Positions 44,533 to 54,235 of a DNA stretch of 64,000 nt are shown in pieces. The translations under genes were made by a program, and so were the position numbers. Under the pieces are notes generated by a model. The model worked only from the letters and a program-made list of their open reading frames with translations. It was not told the DNA's origin and did no database searches. The stretch's first letter is position 1; the number at the start of each line of letters is the position of its first letter. This DNA is from JALHNI01 sp044226365. GTDB lineage: Bacteria > Acidobacteriota > Terriglobia > Bryobacterales > Bryobacteraceae. The DNA lies in contig JBGAHE010000003.1 in the NCBI GenBank assembly GCA_044226365.1, positions 1 through 64,000 on the forward strand, in the 5' to 3' direction.

Positions 44533-45536
44533 GAGGTGCGCACGCGAGCCTGCGCCTGGCGCTGTAGTTCGCGGAGCTTCAGTCCCGTGAGGGCCATCGC
44601 AACGAAGCCACCCAGCAGCAGGGGAAGGGTCACCAGGCCCCACAGCAGGAAGGAGAAGCGCTTGGCCAGGGACTGGTCCGCTATGAAGATGGCGAGCGCT
44701 TGGGCAGCGAGTAGCTGGAAGGTGCCGAGGTTGCCCGGCGCACTCGGGACTACGGTACCGAGGCGAAGGACAATCGTGACGACGGCAGCGGCACCCAGAA
44801 CATTCGGCAAGTCGAGGCCGAAGCCGCGCAGCAGGGCGTAAACAGGCACGACCTGCAGCAGAAGGTACGGCAGGCTCGCGAAGAAGGCGAAGACAAAGGA
44901 TCGCGAGTTGCCAACGGAGTGGAGGTCTTCGATCAGCCGGAGGAGCCCGGAATGACGCCCGACGTGTTGTTCGACCCACCGGCGCGCCAGCAGGACGGTG
45001 AGCAGAACGCCGACGAGCAGCAACACAACCAACGACAAGACCCAGGCCAGGTGTCCCACATAGCCCGGCAGATTGGTGAACTGGACGGTGGCGACGAAGA
45101 ACAGAATCAGCCAGACGCCATCGAAAACGCGTTCGACCACGGCGCTCGAGAGGACCAGTGGCAGGGGCACCCGACTCCAACGATTTAACAAGTAACAACG
45201 GATGACTTCGCCGGTGCGGAACGGGAGCAGTTCGTTGGCAAACAGTCCCACATAGATAGCGCGCACGGTTTGCGTGACACGGAGATTGGCGATCGGCGAG
45301 AGGAGGATCCGCCAGCGCCAGCCCTGGACGACATAGACCAGGATATCGGCCACCGCACCCGCGCAAACCCAGCGCCAATCGATGGTTTTCATCTCTTCGC
45401 GGAGCAGCGAAATGTGGCTGTCCCGCAGAACCCACCAGAGGCAGAGGATGGAAGTGAGATTGGCGGCCACAATCAGGGCGCGCATGCCCGGGGAAGCTCC
45501 AGACCACATCCCGGCAGGTTTTACGGGAGGAAGCAT
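44529..45536 (-). CDS. lysylphosphatidylglycerol synthase/UPF0104-type flippase-like membrane protein
   Basis: The 335-residue product has about eight hydrophobic segments. It also has the family motifs FANELLPFRTGEVIRCYLL near residue 85 and VVPSAPGNLGTFQ near residue 245. This fits the integral-membrane LPG_synthase_TM family, whose members flip aminoacylated or other lipids. The catalytic aminoacyl-transferase domain of MprF is absent. I chose ATG 45536; an alternative TTG at 45554 would add six residues. Confidence 0.8.
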   Translation of the reverse strand: MLPPVKPAGMWSGASPGMRALIVAANLTSILCLWWVLRDSHISLLREEMKTIDWRWVCAGAVADILVYVVQGWRWRILLSPIANLRVTQTVRAIYVGLFANELLPFRTGEVIRCYLLNRWSRVPLPLVLSSAVVERVFDGVWLILFFVATVQFTNLPGYVGHLAWVLSLVVLLLVGVLLTVLLARRWVEQHVGRHSGLLRLIEDLHSVGNSRSFVFAFFASLPYLLLQVVPVYALLRGFGLDLPNVLGAAAVVTIVLRLGTVVPSAPGNLGTFQLLAAQALAIFIADQSLAKRFSFLLWGLVTLPLLLGGFVAMALTGLKLRELQRQAQARVRTS

Positions 45537-45604
45537 CTGAGGAGGGGAGGCCAAGCTTCATGATAGCGGCTGCGGAGGCCGGTTCGAGTATGCTGGAAAA
45601 GGCT

Positions 45605-47926
45605 ATGCCCCAACTCCCTGTCCGAGCGATGAAGAAGGTGGCCATCCTGGGCGCCGGCACGATGGGTTCGCGGATCGCGGCCCACTTCGCCAACGCGCAG
45701 GTCCCCGTTCTTCTCCTCGATCTCAATCAAGCCACGGCACAGCGCGGTTGGGAAGCCGCGATGAAGGGGAAACCCGCGGCGCTCTACACCAACGCGAGCG
45801 CGGCGCTGGTAAAGACCGGCGGCTTTGATACGCATCTGGCTGAGCTGGCTGGCTGTGACTGGGTGCTCGAAGCGGTAGTGGAAAGCCTGGAAGTGAAGCG
45901 GGCCTTGTGGCCGCGCGTGCTGGAGCATGCTTCGCCGCAGGCGGTCCTTTCGACGAATACCAGCGGCATTCCGCTGCGCGCGATCGCCGAAGGTTGGCCG
46001 GCGGAGGCGCGGCGACGCTTCCTGGGCACGCACTTCTTCAATCCGCCTCGCTACCTGCATCTGCTCGAAGTGATTCCGGGACCCGATACGGACCCGTTCC
46101 TGCTACAGGATGTGATCCGTTACGGCGATCAGCGGCTGGGGAAGGGGGTGGTGGTTTGCCGAGACACGCCGAACTTTATTGCCAACCGCATCGGCAGCTT
46201 CTTTGGGTCCACCGTGTGGCTGCATATGCAGGAAGGTGGTTACACGATCGAAGAGGTTGACGCGCTGACGGGCTCGCTGATCGGCTTGCCCAACACGGCG
46301 ACCTTCCGCCTGTGCGATCTGGTGGGCATCGACATTTGGGCGCACGTGAACGCGAACCTCTTTCACGCCGTGCCGGACGATCCCTGGCGTGAGCGGTTCC
46401 AGGTGCCGCCATTCCTGCAGGGCATGCTCGACCGGGGCTGGCTGGGCGATAAGACGGGTCAAGGCTTTTATCAGCGCGTGGGCCCGCAGCGCGAGGTCCA
46501 CGCGATCGACTGGAAGACGTTCGAGTATCATCCGGCGGCGCGGCCGAAGTTGGAAGATGCCGAGGCGGCGAAACCGATAGAAGACCTGGGCGAACGGCTG
46601 CGAGCGCTCGTGGCCAGTCCGGGACGGGGCGGCACGTTCCTATGGAAGGTCCTAAGCGATCACCTGCTCTATGCCGCTGAACGGGTGCCGGAGATTTCCG
46701 GCCGCTTGGTGGAAGTGGACCGGGCAATGCGCTGGGGCTACGCCAACAAGCTCGGCCCGTTCGAGATGTGGGATGCGCTGGGCTTCGAGAGCACGGCGCG
46801 CCGACTGGAGCGGGAAGGCCGGCGATTGCCCGAGCAGATTATCCGGATGCTGGAGGCGGGAGCCAAGAGCTTCTATCGCGCGGCTGACCAGAATCAGCGG
46901 CCGCGGACGGAGTACTTCGACTTCGGGGTGAACAATTACCTGACGCTCGATCCGCCGCCGGGCACCATCTCGTTGGCGGCGGCTAAGCGAGCACGCGGCG
47001 TGGTGAAGAAGAATGCCGGAGCCTCGTTGGTGGATCTGGGCGACGGGGTACTCGCGATCGAGTTCCATTCGAAGATGAATGCTCTGGCCGAAGATGCATT
47101 AGCGATGATCTACGCCGGGCTGGAAGAGACCAAGCGCAACTTCGCCGCCACGGTGATCGGCAACGAAGGCGAGCAGTTTTCTGTAGGCGCCAATCTGGTC
47201 ATGGCGCTGGCCGCGACGCAGGACGAGGAGTGGGAGGAGTTGGAGCTCGCCATTCGCCGCTTCCAGCAGGCCACGATGGCCATCAAGTATGCGGCGAAGC
47301 CAGTGGTGGTGGCGGCGTTCGGGCGAACGCTGGGTGGCGGGTGTGAGATTGCGCTGCATGCCACGCGTTGCCAAGCCTCCGCCGAGTTGTACATGGGCCT
47401 GGTGGAAGTGGGCGTGGGGCTGATTCCCGGTGCCGGCGGTTGCAAGGAACTGTTGTTGCGGTTGAAGGACGTCCGCAAGGTATTCGAGACGATCGGGCTG
47501 GCAAAAGTGTCCACGTCCGCCGCGGACGCGAAGCAACTGGGCTTGCTTCACAAGCTGGACAGCATCTCGATGAATCAGGATCGCTTGCTGGAAGACGCGA
47601 AGTCGCTCGCGTTGTCGTTGGTGGGGACATACGAGCCGGGCACGCCGCAGACGGACATCAAGTTGAGCGGGCAGGCCGGCTACAGCCGCCTGAAGTTGGC
47701 GCTCTGGACGATGCGCCAAGGCGGGTATGCCACGGAGCACGATCTGGTGGTGGGAGAGAAGCTGGCGCGCGTGTTGACGGGCGGACCGCTGACCGGGGAG
47801 CCGGTGGTAACCGAACAGCAGATGCTCGATTTCGAGCGGGAAGCATTTTTGAGTCTGCTGGGCCAGCGGGCCACGCAGCAGCGCATGGCGCACATGCTGA
47901 AGACCGGCAAGCCGTTGCGCAACTAA
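45605..47926 (+). CDS. 3-hydroxyacyl-CoA dehydrogenase/enoyl-CoA hydratase fusion
   Basis: The 773-residue product carries an N-terminal NAD-binding 3-hydroxyacyl-CoA dehydrogenase domain (GAGTMGSRIA near residue 15, the FFNPPRYLHLLEVIPG segment near 140 and a C-terminal dehydrogenase half to about 420). A crotonase-type enoyl-CoA hydratase domain follows (about 460-650, with oxyanion-hole segment GGGCEIALH). This is the reverse of the E. coli FadB order. I chose ATG 45605, after a GGAAAAGG purine stretch; an in-frame ATG at 45560 lies upstream. It carries out the second and third steps of fatty-acid beta-oxidation, and the thiolase follows after 11 bases. Confidence 0.9.
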   Translation: MPQLPVRAMKKVAILGAGTMGSRIAAHFANAQVPVLLLDLNQATAQRGWEAAMKGKPAALYTNASAALVKTGGFDTHLAELAGCDWVLEAVVESLEVKRALWPRVLEHASPQAVLSTNTSGIPLRAIAEGWPAEARRRFLGTHFFNPPRYLHLLEVIPGPDTDPFLLQDVIRYGDQRLGKGVVVCRDTPNFIANRIGSFFGSTVWLHMQEGGYTIEEVDALTGSLIGLPNTATFRLCDLVGIDIWAHVNANLFHAVPDDPWRERFQVPPFLQGMLDRGWLGDKTGQGFYQRVGPQREVHAIDWKTFEYHPAARPKLEDAEAAKPIEDLGERLRALVASPGRGGTFLWKVLSDHLLYAAERVPEISGRLVEVDRAMRWGYANKLGPFEMWDALGFESTARRLEREGRRLPEQIIRMLEAGAKSFYRAADQNQRPRTEYFDFGVNNYLTLDPPPGTISLAAAKRARGVVKKNAGASLVDLGDGVLAIEFHSKMNALAEDALAMIYAGLEETKRNFAATVIGNEGEQFSVGANLVMALAATQDEEWEELELAIRRFQQATMAIKYAAKPVVVAAFGRTLGGGCEIALHATRCQASAELYMGLVEVGVGLIPGAGGCKELLLRLKDVRKVFETIGLAKVSTSAADAKQLGLLHKLDSISMNQDRLLEDAKSLALSLVGTYEPGTPQTDIKLSGQAGYSRLKLALWTMRQGGYATEHDLVVGEKLARVLTGGPLTGEPVVTEQQMLDFEREAFLSLLGQRATQQRMAHMLKTGKPLRN

Positions 47927-47937
47927 AGGAACTGAAC

Positions 47938-49101
47938 ATGACCGACGCTGTGATCATCGACTGTCTCCGAACCGCGGTCGGCAAGGCGCCGCGCGGCACG
48001 CTGCGCACCACCCGGCCCGACGACATGGCGGCGACGGTGATTCGGGCGCTGCTCGACAAGTATCCCGCGGTGCCGACCGATGAGATCGACGACGTGATTC
48101 TGGGTTGCGCGATGCCCGAAGGCGAAAGCGGCACCAACGTGGCGCGCATCGCGGCGCTGCGCGCGGGGCTGCCGGATCAGGTGCCGGGCGTGACGATCAA
48201 CCGCTTTTGTTCATCCGGGCTGCAGACGATCGCGATGGCGGCGGACCGGATTCGCGCGGGATCCGCGGAAATTATCCTGGCCGGCGGGGCCGAATCGATG
48301 AGCCTGGTGCCGAACGGCGGCCATCACTTTGCGCCGAACCCTTGGCTGGTGGATCATCTGCCGCAGACCTACATCAGCATGGGGCTGACGGCGGAGAACG
48401 TGCGGCGCAAGTATCGGATCAGCCGGGAGGATGCCGATGCGTTCGCTTACCGGAGCCATCAGAATGCGTTGCGGGCGCAGGCGGAGGGCTGGTTCGACGA
48501 CGAGATCGTGCCGCTGGAGGTAACGACGACAACGCTCGAAGGCACGACGACCACGACGTTTGCGAAGGACGAGGGTCCGCGGGCGGACACGTCGCTGGCG
48601 GCGTTGGGCAAGCTGAAGCCCGTGTTCCATGCCGAAGGTCAGGTGACCGCGGGCAACTCGTCGCAGACGTCCGATGGCGCGGCGGTGGCGCTGGTGATGA
48701 GTGCGGACCGGGCTCGGGAGTTGGGCTTGCAGCCGATGGCGCGCTACGTGAGCTTCGCCGTGGGCGGCGTGCCGCCGGAGATCATGGGGATCGGCCCCGT
48801 GGTGGCGATCCCGAAGGCGCTGGCGCTCGCCGGCTTAAAGATGGAAGACGTGAACGTGATCGAGCTTAACGAGGCGTTCGCGTGCCAGGCGCTGGCGGTG
48901 ATGCGGCAAGGCGGGCTGAATCCGGATCGGGTGAATCCGAATGGCGGCGCGGTGGCCCTGGGTCATCCGTTGGGAGCAACCGGCGCCAAGCTAACCGCGA
49001 GCATCCTGCGCGAGATGCACCGGCGCCAGCATCGCTACGGCATGGTAACGATGTGCGTCGGCGGCGGACAAGGCGCCGCCGGCATCTTCGAGCGCCTTTA
49101 A
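47938..49101 (+). CDS. acetyl-CoA C-acyltransferase (thiolase)
   Basis: The 387-residue product has the thiolase nucleophile Cys 91 in NRFCSSGLQ, the HPLGATG motif with the catalytic His in GGAVALGHP, and the second Cys in MCVGGGQGAA. The family start is MTDAVIIDCLRTAVG, with AAAGGA a few bases upstream of the ATG. The frame reads further upstream inside the previous gene without meaning. It performs the last step of beta-oxidation and pairs with the fusion gene just upstream. Confidence 0.92.
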   Translation: MTDAVIIDCLRTAVGKAPRGTLRTTRPDDMAATVIRALLDKYPAVPTDEIDDVILGCAMPEGESGTNVARIAALRAGLPDQVPGVTINRFCSSGLQTIAMAADRIRAGSAEIILAGGAESMSLVPNGGHHFAPNPWLVDHLPQTYISMGLTAENVRRKYRISREDADAFAYRSHQNALRAQAEGWFDDEIVPLEVTTTTLEGTTTTTFAKDEGPRADTSLAALGKLKPVFHAEGQVTAGNSSQTSDGAAVALVMSADRARELGLQPMARYVSFAVGGVPPEIMGIGPVVAIPKALALAGLKMEDVNVIELNEAFACQALAVMRQGGLNPDRVNPNGGAVALGHPLGATGAKLTASILREMHRRQHRYGMVTMCVGGGQGAAGIFERL

Positions 49102-49104
49102 CGA

Positions 49105-49923
49105 TCAGGCAAACGCGCGGCGGACTTTGGCCAGGAAGGCGTTCATCACCTCCCGGGCATCGCCCTCGCCCAGCGCTTCGATCGGCGTGAAGCCACGATA
49201 GCCGCCGCGTTCGATCAGGGTGCGGAGGCGGGGCAGATCGATGTCCACCTTCCGCGTGCCGTACCAGACGTGCTCTTTGATCTGCCAGTTGGTGGCATAG
49301 GGCAACAGCTTCTCAATTTCTTCGTAAGGGTCGCCTTGACGGAGGCTGCCGACATCGAGGATGACGCTGAACCAGTCAGAGTCGACGGCTTTGACGAGGC
49401 GAATGGTTTCGTCGGCAGTTTTGAGGAAATCGTCGTGCTGGAAGGCGGGCACCATCCACTGGAGTACCTGATCGAAGGTGTAGCCCTTGGGAAGTTCACG
49501 GCCGGAGAAGACGCGCACCATGTCGGCTCCGAGCTTGGCGGCGACGTCGACCCAATCCTTCACCAACTGGATATGGCCGCGGCGGCTGGAGGGATCGACT
49601 AAGGCGAAGTCGTTGCGGACCCCGGTGCCCGTGATGGTGACGCCGTTGACGAAGGCGCGGCGTTTGAGCGCGTAGAGGTACTGATCGGAAGGGACGTTGG
49701 GATAGTCGGGGAAATAGTAGCCAGTAAGGTCGACGCCATCGATGCCCTGATCGGCGCAATAGTCGATGACGTCGGCGAGCTTCATCGTGCCGGCCATCAG
49801 CGGCTTGTTGAAGGAGTAAGCGTTGAGCCCGATCTTGATGCGGGTTCCTTTTTGCCGGATCACGGTGGGGGCGGCAGCCAGCGGGGATGCAGCAAGCCCG
49901 GCAAGCATCTGACGTCGACGCAT
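49105..49923 (-). CDS. exported sugar phosphate isomerase/epimerase-like (xylose-isomerase TIM barrel) protein
   Basis: I chose ATG 49923 (272 residues), after a GGAGG 12 bases upstream. The N-terminus MRRRQMLAGLAASPLAAAP is a twin-arginine-like leader. The TIM barrel has the KIGLNAYSFN start, GIDGVDLTGYYFPDYP near residue 60 and metal-ligand-like VILDVGSLRQGDP and QIKEHVWYG segments. Family members isomerise or epimerise sugars and myo-inositol derivatives. It lies 20 bases after the rhodanese gene on the same strand. Confidence 0.8.
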   Translation of the reverse strand: MRRRQMLAGLAASPLAAAPTVIRQKGTRIKIGLNAYSFNKPLMAGTMKLADVIDYCADQGIDGVDLTGYYFPDYPNVPSDQYLYALKRRAFVNGVTITGTGVRNDFALVDPSSRRGHIQLVKDWVDVAAKLGADMVRVFSGRELPKGYTFDQVLQWMVPAFQHDDFLKTADETIRLVKAVDSDWFSVILDVGSLRQGDPYEEIEKLLPYATNWQIKEHVWYGTRKVDIDLPRLRTLIERGGYRGFTPIEALGEGDAREVMNAFLAKVRRAFA

Positions 49924-49943
49924 GTTTATTAAAACCTCCGAAA

Positions 49944-50780
49944 CTACTTGGTGGCGACGGGCAGGTCCGTTCGCGCGCTCCAATCCTGGAATGAGCCATC
50001 ATACAGCTTGACGTTCTTGCCGGCGACGCGACCGGCGAAATACAGGACGGTGGCCTGCTGGCCGATGTGGCAATACGTGATGATCGTCGAGCCGTTGCCC
50101 AGGTACTCGGCGAGCTTCTTGCGCGGAATGAATTCTTTGCTCTCCGTGAGCAACCGCGGGAACGGGAGATTCCAGGCACCCGGGATGTGACCCGCACGCG
50201 GCATTTGGCCCGCGCTCTCACCGGTGTAGAACTCGGCCAAACGGGCATCCAGCATGACGACGCCCATGTCGCTGCGGTGCGAGGCGAGCCAGGCGGCGTC
50301 GACCACGTATTCGGGATGCGGAGTGACGTTCAGGGTGGTGGCAGGATTGAACGCCGTCGGCTCGGTGGAAAGCTGGCGTCCTTGGGCACGCCAAGCCGTG
50401 AGACCGCCGTCCAGGAGCGCGGCAGGCAGGCCGAGGTAGTCGAAGGTGAACCAAACGCGCGTGGCCGATTGCACGGAGTCATTGCCGGCGTAGATGACGA
50501 CCTTGGAGGAGTTGGTGACGCCCAGTTTGAGAAGGCTGGCGCGGAGTTGGTCGACCGAGGGCAGTTCCAAGCGGAGATTACCGGGTCCGGTGACAGAGAC
50601 GTCAGCCAGGGTAACCAGGCGAGCGCCCGGGAGGTGGCCAGCCGCGTAATCCTGCGGAGTGCCGACATGAAGCAGGACCAGGCGCGGGTCCTTTAACTGC
50701 GACTGCAAAGTCTCGGCCGAGATCAGAGCATCATCGGCGATGGCCAGCAACGGCAGCACAAGAATCAGCGAGAGGCGCAT
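49944..50780 (-). CDS. exported two-domain rhodanese (sulfurtransferase)
   Basis: I chose ATG 50780 (278 residues), which opens with a signal peptide (MRLSLILVLPLLAIA). The first rhodanese domain (about 20-125) lacks a catalytic Cys. The second (about 155-275) has it in TYCHIGQQA, with Cys at 237. This inactive-plus-active pair is the standard layout of thiosulfate sulfurtransferases, which move sulfane sulfur. The loop differs from the CRKGVT/A of classical rhodanese, so the substrate is uncertain. It is divergent from the bicupin gene. Confidence 0.87.
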   Translation of the reverse strand: MRLSLILVLPLLAIADDALISAETLQSQLKDPRLVLLHVGTPQDYAAGHLPGARLVTLADVSVTGPGNLRLELPSVDQLRASLLKLGVTNSSKVVIYAGNDSVQSATRVWFTFDYLGLPAALLDGGLTAWRAQGRQLSTEPTAFNPATTLNVTPHPEYVVDAAWLASHRSDMGVVMLDARLAEFYTGESAGQMPRAGHIPGAWNLPFPRLLTESKEFIPRKKLAEYLGNGSTIITYCHIGQQATVLYFAGRVAGKNVKLYDGSFQDWSARTDLPVATK

Positions 50781-50825
50781 GGGATTATTGTCACTAAAGT
50801 CGCGGGCGGGCGTATGATGGTGCGG

Positions 50826-51476
50826 ATGAACTGGATGAAACTCAGCCTGATTGCTACGGTCGCCGTGTGGTCCATGCCGGCCCAAGACCGCAATGTGCCA
50901 ATTGACAATGACAAGGTGAAGGTGCTGAAGGTGACTCAAGCACCGCACATCAAGACGCGCCTGCACAAGCACGATATGAACCGGGTGATGATCTATCTGC
51001 AGCCCGGTAAGCAGACAATCGATTATCAGGGCGGCAAGGCGACGCAGTTGAATTGGAAGGCGGGCGAGCCGTTGTGGAGCCCCAAGTCCGGGATGCACAT
51101 CGCGGAGATTACGTCGGACAATCCCGTGACGATCGTCGAGATTGAGTTGAAGAACGTCGGCAGGAAAGTAACGCCGCCGGCGCTGGATCCCGTGAAAATC
51201 GACCGCAAGCACTACAAGGTAGAGTTCGAGAACGACCAGGTGCGCGTCATCCGGTCCACCATTGGGCCGAAGGAATCAGTGGCCCTGCACGAGCACGCGC
51301 TGGATCGCGTGGTGGTATATCTGACCGATCAAAACTTCAAGATCACCACCGACGACGGCAAGGCAACCATGGCGCAGCACAAGGCGGGCGACGTGAGCTG
51401 GGCCGGCCCGGTGAAGCACAAGGAAGAGAATCTGGCAGACAAGACGTTCGAGATTCTCGCCGTCGAAATTAAGTAG
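50826..51476 (+). CDS. exported cupin-like protein with two internal repeats
   Basis: I chose ATG 50826 (216 residues); two further ATGs at 50814 and 50817 are also possible, and no clear ribosome site distinguishes them. The N-terminus MNWMKLSLIATVAVWSMPA is a signal peptide. Two similar domains of about 95 residues follow: in the first, VKVLKVTQAPHIKTRLHKHDMNRVMIYL-type strands with His pairs, and in the second, VRVIRSTIGPKESVALHEHALDRVVVYL. These HxH positions fit small beta-barrel cupins with a metal site. The function is unknown. The TAG ends one base before the end of the convergent UPF0182 gene. Confidence 0.65.
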   Translation: MNWMKLSLIATVAVWSMPAQDRNVPIDNDKVKVLKVTQAPHIKTRLHKHDMNRVMIYLQPGKQTIDYQGGKATQLNWKAGEPLWSPKSGMHIAEITSDNPVTIVEIELKNVGRKVTPPALDPVKIDRKHYKVEFENDQVRVIRSTIGPKESVALHEHALDRVVVYLTDQNFKITTDDGKATMAQHKAGDVSWAGPVKHKEENLADKTFEILAVEIK

Positions 51477-51477
51477 C

Positions 51478-54210
51478 CTAGCGATTCAAGAGAGCTTCAA
51501 TCTCTTCAAGCTGTCGGCCCGCCTCGGCAAACTTACCTTGCGATTGAAGTTCGCGATAGCGGCGCAGACGCTGTCGGATGGAATCAAGTCGCTCATTGCC
51601 ACCGGGCGCGGCCGGTGGCGTAGACTCGTTCGGCTTGGGACCCGGAGCAACGGGGTTAGCCGGTGCGGGAGCCGTGGGCAATTCCCCACGCAACTGATCG
51701 AGCGCTTGGACGTAGGTGTCGGCGTAGGCGATCTGGTTGCCCATGGCCAAGGCGACCTTTTTCAACTGCGGCATCGGAGCTTGCGCGGCCTGCAAATAGA
51801 TCGGCTCTACATACAAGAAGGACTGGCCAAGGGGCAGCACCTGCGTTTGTCCGCGCAGCACTTTGGAGCCTTGTGCGTTCCATAGACTGAGGTCTTTGGA
51901 GATGTTCTGATCCTGGTTGATGCGGGCTTTGATCTGCATGGGGCCGTAGATCAATTCCTGTTTGGAGAGCTGGAGAACCATCAGTTCGCCGTAATGGCCT
52001 TCGTCGCAACGCGCCAGCAGGACGCCAATCAGGTTCTGTTTGTTGCGGGGAGTGAAAGGCAGAGTAAGCACGAACTCGGGCTGCTTGGAGCCGGGCAACG
52101 TGGTGACGACGTAGGTGGGGTCGTAAGTGGAACTGCCGCTATCCGGGGCGGCGAGCGTCGCCGCCACGTCCCAGACGTCTTCTTTGTTGTAGAAGGCTTC
52201 TTCGTCGCGCATGTGAAATTGCCGGAAGATCTCGGCTTGGGCCCGGAAGTAGATTTCCGGATAGCGCAAGTGCGAGCGCAGATTGGCCGGCATGGCCGAG
52301 GCGGGTTCGAAGAGGCGAGGGAAAAGCCGCTGATAGACGCGGATGACCGGGTCCTGGGGCTCGAAGATGTAGATGTGAATGTTGCCGTCGTAAGCGTCGA
52401 CGGTGGCCTTCACGCTATTGCGCAGGTAGTTGTAGGCACCGTTGCCGAGAGCGCGTGAGTAGGGATGGCGCCGCGACGTGGTGTAGCCGTCGATCATCCA
52501 GACGAGTCGGCCTTGCTCGGTGATCACCAAGTAGGGGTCGGTGTCCCAATCGAGGAAGCTGGCCACCGCATCCACCCTCTCGCGCACGTTGCGGCGGATC
52601 ATCATGCGGCTCTCCGCAGTCATGAACTGCGTGAAGAGAATGTTCCAATCGCCTTCGCGCAGGGCGGCCGCGAGGCGCATGGGGAAGGATGAAATCGGGA
52701 AGCCGCCGCGGCCATCATAACGGAAGTGGACGTTGTCCGAGCCGGAGGGGTAGTTGAACTCCTGCTGGCCGGTGCGCACGAAGACCGGCTCATGCACCAC
52801 CTCGCCGTAATAGATCTCGGGGCGGGTGATCTTCAGGCCGGGCTGCGTGATCTCGGGCGGAGCGTTGCGAATGAAGAGATCCGGCAAACCATCGGCGGTG
52901 GTTTGATTGGCACGGGCCGCCACCACACCGTAGCCATGCGTGTAGACGAAGTGGGGGTTGTTCCAGCGGGAGCGGGCTTCAGGCACCTGCTGGACGTCAA
53001 TCTCGCGAGGCGAGAGCATCACCTGCTGGATCTCGCGCGTGCCATCGGGCTTGGTGATCCAGTAGCGGTCGACGTCGGAGTCAGCAAAGACGTAGTAGGG
53101 GCGCAGGGCTTGGATCTGCGTAACGGCGTCGTGGAAGGGCTTGAAGTCCCAAAGCCGGACATTATCGAGCAATGCCTGATGGCGCAACGCCTCGTCGGCC
53201 GAGGCTGATTTCGCGCCGAAATCGACTTCCTGCAGCTTACCCGTCAGCCCATAGGCGGCCCGTGTTCCGACCAGGTGGCGCTCAATGTACGGACGCTGGA
53301 TCGTGATCTCGCTCGGCTTGACGTAGAAGGTATAGACCAGGCGAGGCAGCACTAGCGACACCAGATAGAGCGCACCCAGCAAGGCGATGCCGAGCACGCG
53401 ACGGCGCAGAGCAAACAGGAGCGCGGCGAGCAACGAAGCCCCGGTGAGCAGCCACAGGAGCGGGATGGTGAAGTGCTCATCCACATAGTCGACGCCGACC
53501 AGCAGGCCGTGATCGCTACGCAGCAGGTCGTAGCGGTCAAAGGCAAAGCCGGCGGCGAGCCCGACGAAAAAGATGGTGGCCATCACCCGGACGAAGGTTG
53601 AGTCGAGGGCACGGCCGATGTTCAAGTCGCGCAGGTCAAAGCCATCGGCGGGAATCTCGCGGGCCCGCATGATCAGGAACATCGCCTGGCTGGAAAGCCA
53701 ATAGATGAGGCCGCCCACGACGGCGGCCGTGGTGAGGAAGCTCAGCAGCAGACGATAAAAAGGCAGATCGAAGAAGTGAAAGGCGAGGGATTGCTGAAAG
53801 ACCGGGTCGCGGTAGCCGTCGCTCAAACCGCGAGCCCCGAAGTAGCGGGCGACGGCCCAGGCGTCGACGGTGGCGAAGGCCAGGATCAGCGAAAGGATCA
53901 GCAAGCCCAGTGTGCTCAAGCGGCGGTAGTTGGGATAGCGGCCGAGACCGCCTCCTCCGCTCTTCAGGCCGCGAGCATGCACGACGAAGAAGAAGCCGAC
54001 CAGAAGGAGCGTGGCGCCCACGATGGGGCCAGCGGCGTAGAACCAGGTGTCATACCAGAGTTCGAGCTGGCCGACCTCGTTCCACCATTGATAGTCGATG
54101 ACGAAGCTGGCGATGGTGCGCGCGAAAAAGAGGAGCAGGAAGAGGCCGATAAGGACAGCTCCCAGGGAAAGTCGACGGGGGCTGCGGTTGGGGATCTCGT
54201 AAACGGCCAT
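51478..54210 (-). CDS. UPF0182 family membrane protein
   Basis: The 910-residue product fits UPF0182. About seven transmembrane helices lie in the first 330 residues, starting with LGAVLIGLFLLLFFARTIAS. A large extracytoplasmic domain of about 500 residues follows, with the conserved HFVYTHGYG segment near 440. The C-terminal tail is Pro-rich and ends in a short coiled-coil-like helix. The family has no proven function. I chose ATG 54210 at the normal family start MAVYEIPNR; the frame is open upstream to 54348 but that would add a structured-RNA-like region. The strong hairpin at 54236-54255 stands just upstream of the start. Confidence 0.88.
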   Translation of the reverse strand: MAVYEIPNRSPRRLSLGAVLIGLFLLLFFARTIASFVIDYQWWNEVGQLELWYDTWFYAAGPIVGATLLLVGFFFVVHARGLKSGGGGLGRYPNYRRLSTLGLLILSLILAFATVDAWAVARYFGARGLSDGYRDPVFQQSLAFHFFDLPFYRLLLSFLTTAAVVGGLIYWLSSQAMFLIMRAREIPADGFDLRDLNIGRALDSTFVRVMATIFFVGLAAGFAFDRYDLLRSDHGLLVGVDYVDEHFTIPLLWLLTGASLLAALLFALRRRVLGIALLGALYLVSLVLPRLVYTFYVKPSEITIQRPYIERHLVGTRAAYGLTGKLQEVDFGAKSASADEALRHQALLDNVRLWDFKPFHDAVTQIQALRPYYVFADSDVDRYWITKPDGTREIQQVMLSPREIDVQQVPEARSRWNNPHFVYTHGYGVVAARANQTTADGLPDLFIRNAPPEITQPGLKITRPEIYYGEVVHEPVFVRTGQQEFNYPSGSDNVHFRYDGRGGFPISSFPMRLAAALREGDWNILFTQFMTAESRMMIRRNVRERVDAVASFLDWDTDPYLVITEQGRLVWMIDGYTTSRRHPYSRALGNGAYNYLRNSVKATVDAYDGNIHIYIFEPQDPVIRVYQRLFPRLFEPASAMPANLRSHLRYPEIYFRAQAEIFRQFHMRDEEAFYNKEDVWDVAATLAAPDSGSSTYDPTYVVTTLPGSKQPEFVLTLPFTPRNKQNLIGVLLARCDEGHYGELMVLQLSKQELIYGPMQIKARINQDQNISKDLSLWNAQGSKVLRGQTQVLPLGQSFLYVEPIYLQAAQAPMPQLKKVALAMGNQIAYADTYVQALDQLRGELPTAPAPANPVAPGPKPNESTPPAAPGGNERLDSIRQRLRRYRELQSQGKFAEAGRQLEEIEALLNR

Positions 54211-54235
54211 ACCCCATGATCCCGCAAATGCGAAA

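Noticed and set aside
43840..45726. 628-codon open frame on the minus strand
   Set aside because: It runs through the ThuA gene and the flippase-like gene in another frame and shows no family motif.
47368..47937. upstream extension of the thiolase frame inside the HAD-ECH gene
   Set aside because: The added residues are a shadow of the upstream gene; the start at 47938 has a ribosome site and the family N-terminus.
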